This document shows, piece after piece, positions 1 to 9,475 of a stretch of 64,000 nucleotides of DNA. A model generated the notes under the pieces. The model was not told the DNA's origin. It made no database searches and saw only the letters and a list, made by a program, of their open reading frames with translations. Source of the stretch: UTCHB3 sp964431385 (lineage in GTDB: Bacteria > Bacteroidota > Ignavibacteria > Ignavibacteriales > Ignavibacteriaceae). How positions within the stretch are numbered: the stretch's first letter is position 1; every line of letters begins with the position of its first letter. The translations under genes and the position numbers were made by a program. The stretch lies in NCBI GenBank assembly GCA_964431385.1, contig CAYSJM010000008.1, forward strand, positions 1 to 64,000, given 5' to 3'.

Positions 1-76
1 TTGCAAGCACAAAATCTTTATACAGGTACTAATTTTTATATATTTTTATTTGAGGCAAATAGATTAAGTTGAGTAG

Positions 77-406
77 TTGAAAATAAAAGGAGGAGCTATC
101 GCGAAAAGAGCTACAAATGCTAAACATTTTGCCAAGTGTAACAATGTAAAATGTGGAAGCTTCTTCGTACTTGAGCCGGGCTTACAAGACGAAGAACTTG
201 GTTACTTGTGTCCGGAGTGTTCGGGCAGATCACAGAGGTATCATATCGTTCAATGTTCGAGCTGCAAGACGGTTCTTAATTTCATTGGTGCATCAGAGAA
301 AGAAGACAAGTTTGTTTTTACGGTTGAAAAATGCAGTCATTGTTATGGAACAGAGGAAGATGAATGTATGATCCATCCGGTTTATGCTTCAGACCACTTT
401 ATATAA
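77..406 (+). CDS. Small protein with paired CxxC zinc-ribbon motifs, function unknown
   Basis: A 109-residue protein whose cysteines fall in pairs: KCNNVKC near residues 20-26, CPEC near 45-48, CSSC near 60-63 and CSHC near 86-89. This suggests two structural zinc sites (inference). I do not recognise the family. No ATG is available in frame. The first possible start is the TTG at 77, which lacks a clear Shine-Dalgarno. A strong AAGGAGG lies inside the reading frame at 87-93, just before an ATC codon at 98, so translation might start there and shorten the protein by seven residues. The gene stands alone and is followed by a terminator-like hairpin. Confidence 0.6.
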   Translation: MKIKGGAIAKRATNAKHFAKCNNVKCGSFFVLEPGLQDEELGYLCPECSGRSQRYHIVQCSSCKTVLNFIGASEKEDKFVFTVEKCSHCYGTEEDECMIHPVYASDHFI

Positions 407-412
407 AGCTTA

Positions 413-456
413 GAGGCTGACCCGATAATTTATATCAGGCAGCCTCTTCTTATTCT
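413..456 (+). terminator. Terminator-like hairpin after the zinc-ribbon gene
   Basis: GAGGCTG (413-419) pairs with CAGCCTC (440-446) across a 20-nt loop and is followed by a T-rich run (447-456). It lies directly downstream of the stop at 406. The long loop makes it a modest candidate. Confidence 0.5.
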
Positions 457-497
457 ATCCACTTCTCAATCAGACGACCTTCCGAGGTTACAGGGAG

Positions 498-1262
498 TTA
501 TTTCCCAAAGACACTTCCACTGACACCACCATCGACGCTTATCGTTTGTCCTGTGATGTAGGAAGCGATATCCATCGATAAAAATGCCACTAAAGCAGCA
601 ACTTCATCAGGAGTGCCAACTCTGTTCAGAGGAGTACGATCAACAATTCTTTTGTAATTTTCTTCAATCGCCAGATAACTTTCAGTCAACGGGGTTTTAA
701 TAAACCAGGGGAGAACCGCGTTTACTCTGATTTTGTATTTTCCCCATTCAGATGCGAGGGATTTTGTGAACTGGTTAACTGCTGATTTTGACGAAGCGTA
801 AGGAAATCCGGTGCCGTCATCAAAAACAGAAGCAACTGATGTAATGTTTATAATTGATGCTGCATTCGATAATCTGAAGAGGGGTAACAGTCCTTTGCAG
901 AAATCGACACAGCTAAAATAGTTGAGTTCGAAGAGATATTTAATCTCTTCATCAGAATATTCGTGAACCTTTTTGCGGATATTTGATCCGGCATTATTCA
1001 CGAGGATATCGAGAGAATCGAGCTTTTTGCAAAGAAGTTTCACTATCCTTGTTCTATCTTCTTTCACAGAAACATCACAAACCATGGTTTCAAGTTTATC
1101 AGATTTCAGGTTCTGTTTCAGGGAAATGAGATGTTCTTCATCCCGGGCAATCGTAAAGACATTGGCACCGAGGGTCAAAAATTCTTCAACGACCGCCATG
1201 CCAATCCCTTTACTTCCGCCCGTAACAAACGCATTTTTGCCTTTAAGGCTCCATTTCTTCAT
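498..1262 (-). CDS. SDR-family oxidoreductase
   Basis: Classical short-chain dehydrogenase/reductase of 254 residues, the usual size. The Rossmann cofactor motif TGGSKGIG is at residues 14-21 and NNAG at 89-92. The catalytic Ser142, Tyr155 and Lys159 (YASSK) are present, as is the C-terminal ITGQTISVDGG characteristic of the family. It should reduce or oxidise a carbonyl/alcohol with NAD(P)(H). The overall look is closest to tropinone-reductase-like or 3-oxoacyl-ACP-reductase-like members, but the substrate cannot be told from sequence. It is transcribed divergently from the phosphatase gene, with a 91-bp AT-rich spacer that must hold both promoters. Confidence 0.88.
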   Translation of the reverse strand: MKKWSLKGKNAFVTGGSKGIGMAVVEEFLTLGANVFTIARDEEHLISLKQNLKSDKLETMVCDVSVKEDRTRIVKLLCKKLDSLDILVNNAGSNIRKKVHEYSDEEIKYLFELNYFSCVDFCKGLLPLFRLSNAASIINITSVASVFDDGTGFPYASSKSAVNQFTKSLASEWGKYKIRVNAVLPWFIKTPLTESYLAIEENYKRIVDRTPLNRVGTPDEVAALVAFLSMDIASYITGQTISVDGGVSGSVFGK

Positions 1263-1353
1263 AGTTTATACCAGAAATTTTAATTAGTTTTGCTTTAAAA
1301 TATCAATTAAAACTGAATTAACCACTTATGGTGAACAAATGATAGAGAATAAG

Positions 1354-2988
1354 ATGAAAAAAGTATTTATTTTTGTTTTTGCTATGGTTATGGCTGTTAG
1401 TGCACAGCAAGCAGAGCGACCAAAGCTTGTAATTGGAATTGTAGTCGATCAAATGCGTTATGACTATTTATACAGATTCTGGGATCTTTTTGGAGAAGGA
1501 GGATTCAAGGAATTGGTAAAAGGTGGTTACAGTTGCACAAATACTCACTACAATTATGTGCCTACATACACGGGACCTGGTCACGCATCCATTTTCACTG
1601 GAACCACACCATGGATGCACGGCATTATAGGTAATTATTGGTATGAGAGAGAGACCGGGAAATCAGTTTATTGTGCGGAAGATAACGATGAAACTGCAGT
1701 TGGTGGTACACCCGAACAAGGGAAATATTCACCGAGGCGACTCCTCGTGAACACAATTGCTGATGAGATGAGAATTTCGAATTCATTCAAATCAAAAACG
1801 ATTGGAATTGCGATTAAGGAAAGAAGTTCGATCCTTCCTGCAGGTCAGTCTGCGAACGCAGCTTACTGGTTTGACGAAATTCTTGGAAACTGGATAACAA
1901 GCACCTATTACCTGAAAGATGTTCCAAAGTGGGTGGCAGATTTTAATGCAAAAAAGAGACCGGAATCACTTTTAAAGAACAAGTGGGAGACTACACATCC
2001 AATTTCGAAATACACAATGTGCTCAATCGATGATTCTCCGCATGAAGGGCTATTCCCGGGAGAAGAAAAGCCGGTTTTCCCACACGACATCCCTGCCATA
2101 ACGAAAAAGCTCGAAAATTTTAGTGCTGCAGAAGGAACACCTTTTGGTAATACTCTTACCAAAGAATTTGCAATTGAAGCGATAAAAGGGGAAAAATTGG
2201 GTCAGGGTGAATTCACCGATATTTTGACTTTAAGTTTTTCTTCCCCCGATTACATTGGTCACAGATATGGTCCACACGCGATAGAAACTGCTGATTGTTA
2301 TGTAAAACTCGATAAAGAGATAAAAGAATTTCTTGAGTTTGTGAAAAAACAATTCCCAAAAGGGGATTATCTGATATTTCTTACCGCTGATCACGGTGCA
2401 TCGGAAGTTCCCGGATTTGTAAGGCAAAACAATATCGATTGTGGTTTGATCGATCTTTCAGCTTATCAGGCAAAAGCTGAAAAGGCTTTAACCCAAAAGT
2501 TTAATCCTGATCCTGAAACAAAATTTATCCTGGATATCAAAAATTTTCAAATCTATTTTGATCATAAAATTGCAGCAAAATATAAAACCACACCCGAGGA
2601 GATGATCAAAATAATTACACCTGAATTGATGAAATTCCCTGAAATAAGAGATGTTTTTCCTTCTTCAAACCTTGAGAACGGCACCAATTCAAATGATCCC
2701 CTCCGAAAGAGAATCTTTTTTGGTCACAACAAAAAAAGAGGCGGTGACGGATGGATTGTGTTTAATCCCGGTTGGCTGCATCACGACAACAAAGGAACAT
2801 CACACGGTGCCCCTTACGAATATGACAACCATGTGCCACTTCTTTTTTACGGCATGAATGTAAATAAGGGGGAACACACGGGTTATGTGGATATCACAGA
2901 TATTGCACCGACAGTTTCAAATTTCCTGAAGATTATGGCACCGAACGGAAGTTTTGGACAAGTTATTCCGGGAGTGTTTAAAAAGTAA
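1354..2988 (+). CDS. pafA: PafA-type alkaline phosphatase (AP superfamily), exported
   Basis: Secreted phosphatase of the alkaline phosphatase superfamily. The motifs match the PafA monoesterase of Elizabethkingia: metal Asp in VVDQMRYD, Thr nucleophile in PTYTGPGHAS, Asn in GIIGNYWYE, Lys and Arg in IKERSS, metal ligands in SPDYIGHRYG and TADHGASE, and the last His in GTSHGAPYEYD. The Lys/Arg pair is the feature that favours phosphate monoesters over diesters in PafA. The start at 1354 is preferred over an in-frame ATG at 1339 because it gives a clean signal peptide (KKVFIFVFAMVMAVSAQQ). The likely role is periplasmic phosphate scavenging. It is monocistronic, with a strong terminator behind it. 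Confidence 0.85.
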   Translation: MKKVFIFVFAMVMAVSAQQAERPKLVIGIVVDQMRYDYLYRFWDLFGEGGFKELVKGGYSCTNTHYNYVPTYTGPGHASIFTGTTPWMHGIIGNYWYERETGKSVYCAEDNDETAVGGTPEQGKYSPRRLLVNTIADEMRISNSFKSKTIGIAIKERSSILPAGQSANAAYWFDEILGNWITSTYYLKDVPKWVADFNAKKRPESLLKNKWETTHPISKYTMCSIDDSPHEGLFPGEEKPVFPHDIPAITKKLENFSAAEGTPFGNTLTKEFAIEAIKGEKLGQGEFTDILTLSFSSPDYIGHRYGPHAIETADCYVKLDKEIKEFLEFVKKQFPKGDYLIFLTADHGASEVPGFVRQNNIDCGLIDLSAYQAKAEKALTQKFNPDPETKFILDIKNFQIYFDHKIAAKYKTTPEEMIKIITPELMKFPEIRDVFPSSNLENGTNSNDPLRKRIFFGHNKKRGGDGWIVFNPGWLHHDNKGTSHGAPYEYDNHVPLLFYGMNVNKGEHTGYVDITDIAPTVSNFLKIMAPNGSFGQVIPGVFKK

Positions 2989-3018
2989 TCCAATTTGCGA
3001 TTAATAGAGTAATTTTGA

Positions 3019-3058
3019 AACCTGAATGTTAAGTTTTTGACATTCAGGTTTTCTTTTA
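3019..3058 (+). terminator. Rho-independent terminator after pafA
   Basis: Perfect 11-bp stem AACCTGAATGT (3019-3029) / ACATTCAGGTT (3040-3050), 10-nt loop, then TTCTTTTATT. It closes the phosphatase transcript ahead of the ligase gene. Confidence 0.85.
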
Positions 3059-3080
3059 TTTAACCCTTTAGAAATATTCG

Positions 3081-5129
3081 ATGACGATCAGTCCAACTCT
3101 TAAGAAGTCAGCCTTTTTTTCACTGCTGATGTTTGCCGCCACATTAACTAACGCACTGTTTTTTAATCAGTTGGGCTATTATATTGCGTTGGTTTTGTTG
3201 ACTGTGGCATACTTTAAAGGAGAAAAAACCCTTTTTAGGAAGACGGGACTTGAGCCCTGGCTTCTGCTTTTTGTGGCTGCCGAGGTACTTTCGTTGATAT
3301 TTTCGGATAACAAGGCTCAGGCTCTTGAATTTGGGTTTAAGCGAATTATTCTTCTCCCGATAATCTACACTGTAGCAGCCGGAATTGGGGATGTGCGGCA
3401 GCTAAAGATTTTTTTCTTCACCTATCTGGTTTTTGCCCTCGGTTCCGATCTGATTTATATCGGTTTCTCAATCGAATATTTCATTAGAGATTTGTATAAA
3501 TACACTTCTGAAGGTCCGAGTGTTCTGCTCCACCCGATTACCACGGGAGAATTGACATCATTCACAGCACTTTTCCTTTTTTCACTCTTTTTGAATGAAA
3601 AGAGACTTAAATGGCGAGCCGGATGGTTGATACTTGCTCTCATTTCTTTTGCCTCGTTACTCGCAACTTTTAAGAGAACTGCGTGGATCGGGCTTGGATT
3701 GGGTTTGGTTGTAATGTTGATTCTGAACAGGAATTATATAATAATCGCCATTGGGCTGGTTGTTTTTATTGTTTTGCTTTTCTTCGCAAAAAATGACTCG
3801 ACAGTCTTCATTTTTAACCTGAACGGAGAAAAAATAACTCAATTTAAGACCAGTGGACTCGCGTACAAAGTACAACCGATTGGGGATGAATTGGTAGTTT
3901 CTGACTTTATGGACGGGTTAAAAATTTATAAAGAAGATTCACTTTACTCGCATCTTGAAACTCCCGGACCCATTTATGAAATAGTGAAGTGGGGCGAGAA
4001 TTATGCTGCTTTCCTTAGCGACTACCGAATACTCTTATTAAAAAAGGAGGGAAGCAGCTTCAAAATTGAGAAGGAGTTTATTTCTCCGGGCTACCTCGGC
4101 AGGTTGGCTGTAAACAAAGGAGCGTTATACACTGTTGACAGTGACAGTGGAATATCGGTTTTTAGATCGATTCAGGATATTGGAAAACCGCTTCGTTTCC
4201 CGCAATTTTCAAGGGGAATAAGTATAGTTACCGACACCAACAATATCAACATAATTTATTCTGATTATTCACATTCCACTATCAGATTGGATAGTAACGG
4301 TTTGCCTGTAGATACTGTGAACTACTCTCAAAAAATACCAACAGGAACAAATTTTCTTGGTTTTGTGGAGGGGAAACTTCTTTTCTATTTTGATAAAGGT
4401 TTCAGGTTGGCTGATCCGGAGACAGGGAAGATTAAATATCTTCCACCAAACACAGATTGTAAAGGAATTGCCTGGTCAACCGTTGCTTCGGGTACCGATT
4501 CGATCTACCTGGTGGGGAACGACAAAAATCTGTACAATCTTACGATTCAAAATGATTCTTCGGTAACACTTCGGAAAATTGCCTCTACAGGTTTTTATCC
4601 TTTCTCTCTTTCAGCTTCCGAAAAATATATCTGCATGACAGATATAAAAAAGAGCAGAATACTCAGTTTCTTCGATTTAACAGGGGAGTCGAACAGGAAC
4701 CGGCTTTCGATGTGGAGAATTGGATGGGAGATTTTTAAAGATCATCCATTTTTTGGAGTTGGAGATATAGACCTTGCAAAAATTTTCAAACAGTATAATC
4801 GACCTCACGAAAAAGAGATTAAGGGGCATCTGCACAATAATTTTTTCCATTTAATCGCCACTTTGGGTGGTTTTGGAATAATTTCACTGATAATTTTGTT
4901 TTATATGATTATCAGGAACGGACTTAAAGTTTTCAAAATTACTCCCGTAAAGAGTTTTGAGAGGGCTTTGGTAATGGGGGGACTGGCTTGTATAGCCGCA
5001 TTTCTGGGTGCAGGATTAACCGAGTTTAATTTTGGAGATCATGAAATTATAACGATGGTGTGGTTTTCATCGGGACTGATTTTCGCAGTGAAGAAGATTT
5101 TAATAACAAATGATGATGAACAAAAGTAG
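3081..5129 (+). CDS. O-antigen ligase/polymerase-like membrane protein with a large inserted propeller-like domain
   Basis: 682 residues. Residues 1-235 form a run of hydrophobic helices typical of the Wzy/WaaL family. The family's periplasmic-loop signature follows much later: R-x4-W-x5-F-x2-HPFFGVG near residues 541-560, then GHLHNN at 582-587, where His583 and His585 sit where the conserved catalytic His is expected. C-terminal helices run from about 590 to 675. Between the two halves, residues about 238-530 are soluble and rich in short beta strands with repeated sheet-like units (for example VFIFNLNGEKI, GALYTVDSDSGI, DSIYLVGNDKNL). This looks like a six- or seven-bladed beta-propeller in the periplasmic loop. 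The family acts on undecaprenyl-linked glycans. The exact substrate is unknown, and no glycan cluster lies nearby. Confidence 0.72.
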   Translation: MTISPTLKKSAFFSLLMFAATLTNALFFNQLGYYIALVLLTVAYFKGEKTLFRKTGLEPWLLLFVAAEVLSLIFSDNKAQALEFGFKRIILLPIIYTVAAGIGDVRQLKIFFFTYLVFALGSDLIYIGFSIEYFIRDLYKYTSEGPSVLLHPITTGELTSFTALFLFSLFLNEKRLKWRAGWLILALISFASLLATFKRTAWIGLGLGLVVMLILNRNYIIIAIGLVVFIVLLFFAKNDSTVFIFNLNGEKITQFKTSGLAYKVQPIGDELVVSDFMDGLKIYKEDSLYSHLETPGPIYEIVKWGENYAAFLSDYRILLLKKEGSSFKIEKEFISPGYLGRLAVNKGALYTVDSDSGISVFRSIQDIGKPLRFPQFSRGISIVTDTNNINIIYSDYSHSTIRLDSNGLPVDTVNYSQKIPTGTNFLGFVEGKLLFYFDKGFRLADPETGKIKYLPPNTDCKGIAWSTVASGTDSIYLVGNDKNLYNLTIQNDSSVTLRKIASTGFYPFSLSASEKYICMTDIKKSRILSFFDLTGESNRNRLSMWRIGWEIFKDHPFFGVGDIDLAKIFKQYNRPHEKEIKGHLHNNFFHLIATLGGFGIISLIILFYMIIRNGLKVFKITPVKSFERALVMGGLACIAAFLGAGLTEFNFGDHEIITMVWFSSGLIFAVKKILITNDDEQK

Positions 5130-5135
5130 AGTCAG

Positions 5136-7568
5136 ATGAGCAGAGTAAGATATTTATTTTTTTCGTTTTTGGTGTTGGTGTCATTCGCTTTTCCGCAAGC
5201 GGTGTCGATAAAAGGGACTATTGTTGACGCAAAAACGGGTGAACCGCTCAGTTATGCGACCATTCGAGTGATCGGTTCAAAAGAGGGTGCCACCTCAAAT
5301 AAAGATGGAATTTATGAGCTTTTAATAAAAAAAGGGAAGCACAAAGTAGCGGCGTCTTTTGTCGGCTATATCACTCAAACAATTGAAGTTGAGGCAACTT
5401 CAAATCTTTCGAATGTCAATTTTGCGTTGGAAAGTTCGCTTGTTGAATTGAAGGAGATAACTGTTTTCCCGGGTGAAAATCCCGCTTTTGGAATAATAAG
5501 GCAAGCGATTGAGAGAAAAAACAAGAGGAAAGAATTCCTTAAGAGTTATAAGTTTTCAGCTTACACAAAAGTTTCTGTGAAGACTACCGAGGATATAGAT
5601 GTCTCAGGGAATCGTGCAGGCACCGCCCTGTCACTCGGTACTGCATCTGACACAACCGAATTAAAAATTACGGGAATAATCGAGAATGTTTCCGAGTCCT
5701 ACTTCAAAGCCCCCTCAAATTATAAAGAGATTATACTCGGCAGGCGACAAACCGCGAACATTCCTTCATTTGCAAACATTTTGACGGGTGGAAGGTTCAT
5801 TGCAAATTTTTATGAAGATCAGATAATCTTTTTTGGCAATAACAATTTTATCGGTCCTATTGCCGACAACTCAACGAAGCACTATTATTATTATATAAAA
5901 GATACCCTTTCGATAGATCATAAAAATGTTTTTAAGATACACATCGAACCTGATGATCCGGCAGACCCGGGCTTTATCGGTAATCTTTATATCCTCGATA
6001 AAACATTTGATTTAATAAAAGTTGAACTGACAGCGAATAAAACGGGAACCGTAGCCAATTTTTTTGATACGCTTAGTTTTTATCAGCAATATTTTGAGTA
6101 CGGGGCAGAGCAGATTTTTATGCCGGCTGACTATAGAGTTAACGCCAAAGTGAACTATCTTGGTCTTTTCCGTGCCGGATTTGATTTGAACACCTCACTT
6201 ACAAACTATGAGATCAATCTTCCTTTGAGTGATGATCTTTTTGACAAAGCTCTGATTACTATTCTTCCGGATGCCGATAAAAAAGACTCCTCTTTTTGGA
6301 CTATCTATCAAGGGATTCCAAATACTCAGGAAGAAGTTAGTGCATACATCAGGATTGATTCGTTACAAAACAAGCCAACAAGTTTTTGGGACGGTTTTTC
6401 TCTCCTTTCAGACAAATTTCAAATGAATGAAAATTTCTCAACGAGTGCACCGTTGGCATGGTATCATTTTAATCCTGTTGAGGGGCACACACTCGATTTT
6501 AGAGCAACTGCCGCAAATCTTTTTGACAGCAGACTTACTTCGGAAGTGAATCTGAACTATGGATTAAACGATGAAAAATTTAAACAAAGGCTGAATGTTA
6601 CCTGGTTGTTGGGTGACTACAGAACTCATCGTTTTAACCTGGAAGTTTTTAACAAGGTTAGCACTCTTTTCAGAAGCAATTCAGACTACGGCAAGATTTT
6701 CACTTCTTTAAGTACACTTCTTTCGAAGTACGATTTTAACGATTATTATTATTCAAAAGGATTTGAACTCGATTATTCGGGTGAAATTTTCCCCGAAATA
6801 AGCATCGATCTTGGATTTTTGAACAGAACAGACAATTCTGCAACCGTCACTTCAAACGCTTCCATCTTTAACGGTGACAAACTTTACAGGAATAATCTCC
6901 CTGTAACTGAAATGAGACTGAGTGAAATTTCCGCCGGTTTAAGATTTGACAGCCGCAGTTACATTGAGGACGGAACATACAGAAGACGCCTTTGGGGGAA
7001 TTTCCACATCACTGCGGGTGCAGGAATCAGGTTCGCCCCAAGCGACCTTTCTTCAGGTGGTATCGAGTATAAAAATTATTCGTTATGGAGCAGGATGTTC
7101 CTTCGTACTTCGTTGAATACAACCATGACGATAAGGGCTACTGCATTTACAACCGAGGGTGGAGTTCCGGTGCAAATGTTAAATTCACTCCCGGGTAATA
7201 TTAACGCCACTGCACAAAATCAGACATTCAGAACTTTAGATATTGGTGAGTATATCGGGGACAGGGGATGGACGGTTTTTATCGATCAAAATCTCTCTGA
7301 TTTACCACTAAGATTAACCGGAATTTCGTTTTTGAAAAAGCTTAATTTACAGTTCACGGCATTTGTAAATGCGGGAATGATCGAGTATAACGACCAATCC
7401 GCAGCGATGATGCCATTATCTTTTAAGAGAATGACCTCACCACTATACGAAGTGGGATTTGGAATTTTTCATCAACTCTTTCCCGTTCGATTCGATTTTG
7501 GCTTCAGGCTTAATCACACGGAAGATCGATCGTTCAGGGTTGGAATAAACTCAGTAATTATTTTATAG
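5136..7568 (+). CDS. CarboxypepD_reg-like plus DUF5686 outer-membrane protein
   Basis: 810 residues with a signal peptide (MSRVRYLFFSFLVLVSFAFPQ). Residues about 23-110 form a carboxypeptidase-regulatory-like beta-sandwich (IKGTIVDAKTGEPLSYA, then SFVGYITQTIEV). A long DUF5686-type region follows, rich in aromatic beta strands and ending in a strand pattern expected of an outer-membrane barrel (FRVGINSVIIL). DUF5686 proteins are common in Bacteroidota but have no firm function. The gene begins 6 bp after the ligase gene and ends 8 bp before the next gene, so the three probably form one transcript. Confidence 0.78.
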   Translation: MSRVRYLFFSFLVLVSFAFPQAVSIKGTIVDAKTGEPLSYATIRVIGSKEGATSNKDGIYELLIKKGKHKVAASFVGYITQTIEVEATSNLSNVNFALESSLVELKEITVFPGENPAFGIIRQAIERKNKRKEFLKSYKFSAYTKVSVKTTEDIDVSGNRAGTALSLGTASDTTELKITGIIENVSESYFKAPSNYKEIILGRRQTANIPSFANILTGGRFIANFYEDQIIFFGNNNFIGPIADNSTKHYYYYIKDTLSIDHKNVFKIHIEPDDPADPGFIGNLYILDKTFDLIKVELTANKTGTVANFFDTLSFYQQYFEYGAEQIFMPADYRVNAKVNYLGLFRAGFDLNTSLTNYEINLPLSDDLFDKALITILPDADKKDSSFWTIYQGIPNTQEEVSAYIRIDSLQNKPTSFWDGFSLLSDKFQMNENFSTSAPLAWYHFNPVEGHTLDFRATAANLFDSRLTSEVNLNYGLNDEKFKQRLNVTWLLGDYRTHRFNLEVFNKVSTLFRSNSDYGKIFTSLSTLLSKYDFNDYYYSKGFELDYSGEIFPEISIDLGFLNRTDNSATVTSNASIFNGDKLYRNNLPVTEMRLSEISAGLRFDSRSYIEDGTYRRRLWGNFHITAGAGIRFAPSDLSSGGIEYKNYSLWSRMFLRTSLNTTMTIRATAFTTEGGVPVQMLNSLPGNINATAQNQTFRTLDIGEYIGDRGWTVFIDQNLSDLPLRLTGISFLKKLNLQFTAFVNAGMIEYNDQSAAMMPLSFKRMTSPLYEVGFGIFHQLFPVRFDFGFRLNHTEDRSFRVGINSVIIL

Positions 7569-7576
7569 GATTATAT

Positions 7577-8233
7577 ATGTCAACAATTGAGATCAAGACA
7601 AAAGCAGGTAACTTCTATCCCGGCAAAGTACTTTGTGTTGGAAGAAATTATGAAGAACATGCAAAAGAGCTTGGAAATGAAGTACCTGATTTCCCACTTT
7701 TTTTCATGAAACCATCCTCAAATCTGACCTGGTCAGGAGCAGAAATTGAAGTGCCACCATACTCTGATGATATGAATTATGAGACAGAACTCGTTTTGCT
7801 TATTGGGAAGGACATAAAAAATGTTACACCCACTGAAGCAGAAGAGGCTATTTTCGGGTACGCCACAGGTCTGGATATGACGCTTCGTGATCAGCAGAAT
7901 ATTCTAAAAGGGAAAGGGCATCCATGGGAAAAAGCGAAATGTTTTGATAATGCGGCGGTTGTTTCAGAGTTTATCTTAAAAGAGGATTTCACCTTGTCTT
8001 TAGAAGCGAAGATCATTCTGCATGTAAACGGTGAATTGAGACAAAACGGTCCGTTAAATGATATGATCTTTAAGCCTGCTCAGATAGTATCAGAAATTTC
8101 AAAAATGATGACCATCGAAAAGGGTGACCTCGTCTTTACAGGTACTCCGGCAGGGGTTGGGAGAGTAACTTCAGGCGATAAACTTGAAGGATTTGTAGAA
8201 GGCATTCCGGTGGTTAAGGCAACTGTAAAATAG
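7577..8233 (+). CDS. Fumarylacetoacetate hydrolase family protein (FAHD1-like)
   Basis: 218 residues, the length of compact FAH-fold enzymes such as FAHD1/YcgM. Family features include KVLCVGRNYEEHAKELGN at the N-terminus, FFMKPSSNLT, the metal-binding acidic residues around MNYETELVLLIG, GYATGLDMTLRDQQ and the C-terminal GDLVFTGTPAGVG. Related enzymes hydrolyse acylpyruvates or decarboxylate oxaloacetate using Mg or Mn. Which reaction applies here is inference. It is the last gene of a likely co-transcribed group and converges on ruvA with a 1-bp gap. Confidence 0.87.
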   Translation: MSTIEIKTKAGNFYPGKVLCVGRNYEEHAKELGNEVPDFPLFFMKPSSNLTWSGAEIEVPPYSDDMNYETELVLLIGKDIKNVTPTEAEEAIFGYATGLDMTLRDQQNILKGKGHPWEKAKCFDNAAVVSEFILKEDFTLSLEAKIILHVNGELRQNGPLNDMIFKPAQIVSEISKMMTIEKGDLVFTGTPAGVGRVTSGDKLEGFVEGIPVVKATVK

Positions 8234-8234
8234 A

Positions 8235-8819
8235 TCAGCCGGAAAGTTTTCTTAACGCAAGTTTTATAATATCCTCTACCGTTGCTTCAGGTGATTCATC
8301 ACAAATTGCATTCACGGTCTTTTCTGCTGATTTGATATTAAACCCAAGTGTAACGAGAGCGGTGAGAGCTTCGGCTCTTGCCCCTCTTTGTGAAAAAACT
8401 GTTGAAGAAGAAGACTGAATTGATGAAACTTTCCCCTTGAGTTCAAGGACAAGTCGGTCAGCGGTCTTTTTCCCAATACCCGGGGCTGCGTGTATTCTAT
8501 GTGTATCACCCGTCTCAATAGCCATCCGCAGTTCGTCAACTCGAATACCAGAGAGGAGTGCCAGGGCGGTTTTGGGACCCACTCCAGAAACAGAAATAAG
8601 TAAACGGAACATCTCTCTCTCATCCTCTGATACAAATCCAAAGAGCGTAATCGCATCCTGACTCACATTTGTATGAATAAACAGTGAAGCTTCAGGAGCC
8701 TCCTCAATTTTTTCAAATGTCATCAGAGAGATGGAAACCTCGTAACCCACTCCATTCACATCAAGCAGAAGCTGGGTCGGTTTCTTAATTATTAATTTTC
8801 CGCTGAGGTATCCAATCAT
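8235..8819 (-). CDS. ruvA: Holliday junction branch migration protein RuvA
   Basis: 194 residues. It has the N-terminal OB-fold (MIGYLSGKLIIKKPTQLLLDVNGVGYEV), helix-hairpin-helix motifs (LLISVSGVGPKTALALLSG and HAAPGIGKKTADRLVLELK) and a C-terminal helical domain III that contacts RuvB. RuvA tetramers bind Holliday junctions and load the RuvB motor. Its ATG overlaps the ruvC stop in a TAATG junction, showing translational coupling. ruvB is not in the window. Confidence 0.95.
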   Translation of the reverse strand: MIGYLSGKLIIKKPTQLLLDVNGVGYEVSISLMTFEKIEEAPEASLFIHTNVSQDAITLFGFVSEDEREMFRLLISVSGVGPKTALALLSGIRVDELRMAIETGDTHRIHAAPGIGKKTADRLVLELKGKVSSIQSSSSTVFSQRGARAEALTALVTLGFNIKSAEKTVNAICDESPEATVEDIIKLALRKLSG

Positions 8820-9352
8820 TATAAAACTTTATCCGGATTGTTTTTAATAAAATCTGACCACGATTTAGGTTTAGTTGCCTGACTACTCTCCTGAAAAGAA
8901 GCACATAGGGCTATTGCAAGTGCATCAGATGCATCGAGTGGTATATCTACTGTACCAAGGTTTAAAAGAGTTTTAATCATAAATCCCACCTGTTCTTTTG
9001 AGGCGGAGCCTTTCCCTGTAACTGATTTTTTTACTTCTTTTGGGGAAAATTCTGAAATCTTCAGTCCTGCACGAACTGCGGCTATTATAGCGGTTCCTCT
9101 TGCATACCCAAGCTTTAATGCTGACTGAATATTTTTCCCGTAGAAAGCAGTTTCAACAGCACACTCTTCCGGGCGATATTGTCTGATAATATTATCAATT
9201 TCGCCATAGATGAAGGCAAGTTTATCCGGCATTTTTAGCGTTGAGGGGACATTAATTATCCCGTAACCGAGGCACTTTCTCAGGTTCTCATTTTTGGAAA
9301 TAATACCATACCCGCATTTCACTGTACCGGGATCGATTCCGAGAATAATCAA
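8819..9352 (-). CDS. ruvC: Holliday junction resolvase RuvC
   Basis: 177 residues with an RNase-H-like fold. The four expected acidic residues can be placed: Asp7 in ILGIDPGT, Glu in CAVETAFYGKN, and the Asp pair in LDASDALAIALC. AVKxS-type signatures are also visible (SPKEVKKSVTGKGSASKEQV). It cuts Holliday junctions symmetrically together with RuvAB. It is first in the ruvC-ruvA operon, with a 1-nt stop/start overlap. Confidence 0.95.
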   Translation of the reverse strand: MIILGIDPGTVKCGYGIISKNENLRKCLGYGIINVPSTLKMPDKLAFIYGEIDNIIRQYRPEECAVETAFYGKNIQSALKLGYARGTAIIAAVRAGLKISEFSPKEVKKSVTGKGSASKEQVGFMIKTLLNLGTVDIPLDASDALAIALCASFQESSQATKPKSWSDFIKNNPDKVL

Positions 9353-9475
9353 TAGATAAACTTAACTTTTATTGTAATCATCCAATTTCGTTTGCAAACC
9401 GCAGAACATTCCGATTTTTACTAAAACCGAATTCAAATTTAAGCATATCGGTGATAAACCGATGGAGAAAATCTT

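Noticed and set aside
9447..9463. ATCGGT/ACCGAT hairpin as terminator of the small T9SS cargo gene
   Set aside because: The stem is only six base pairs and no T run follows on the minus strand, so it cannot be supported.
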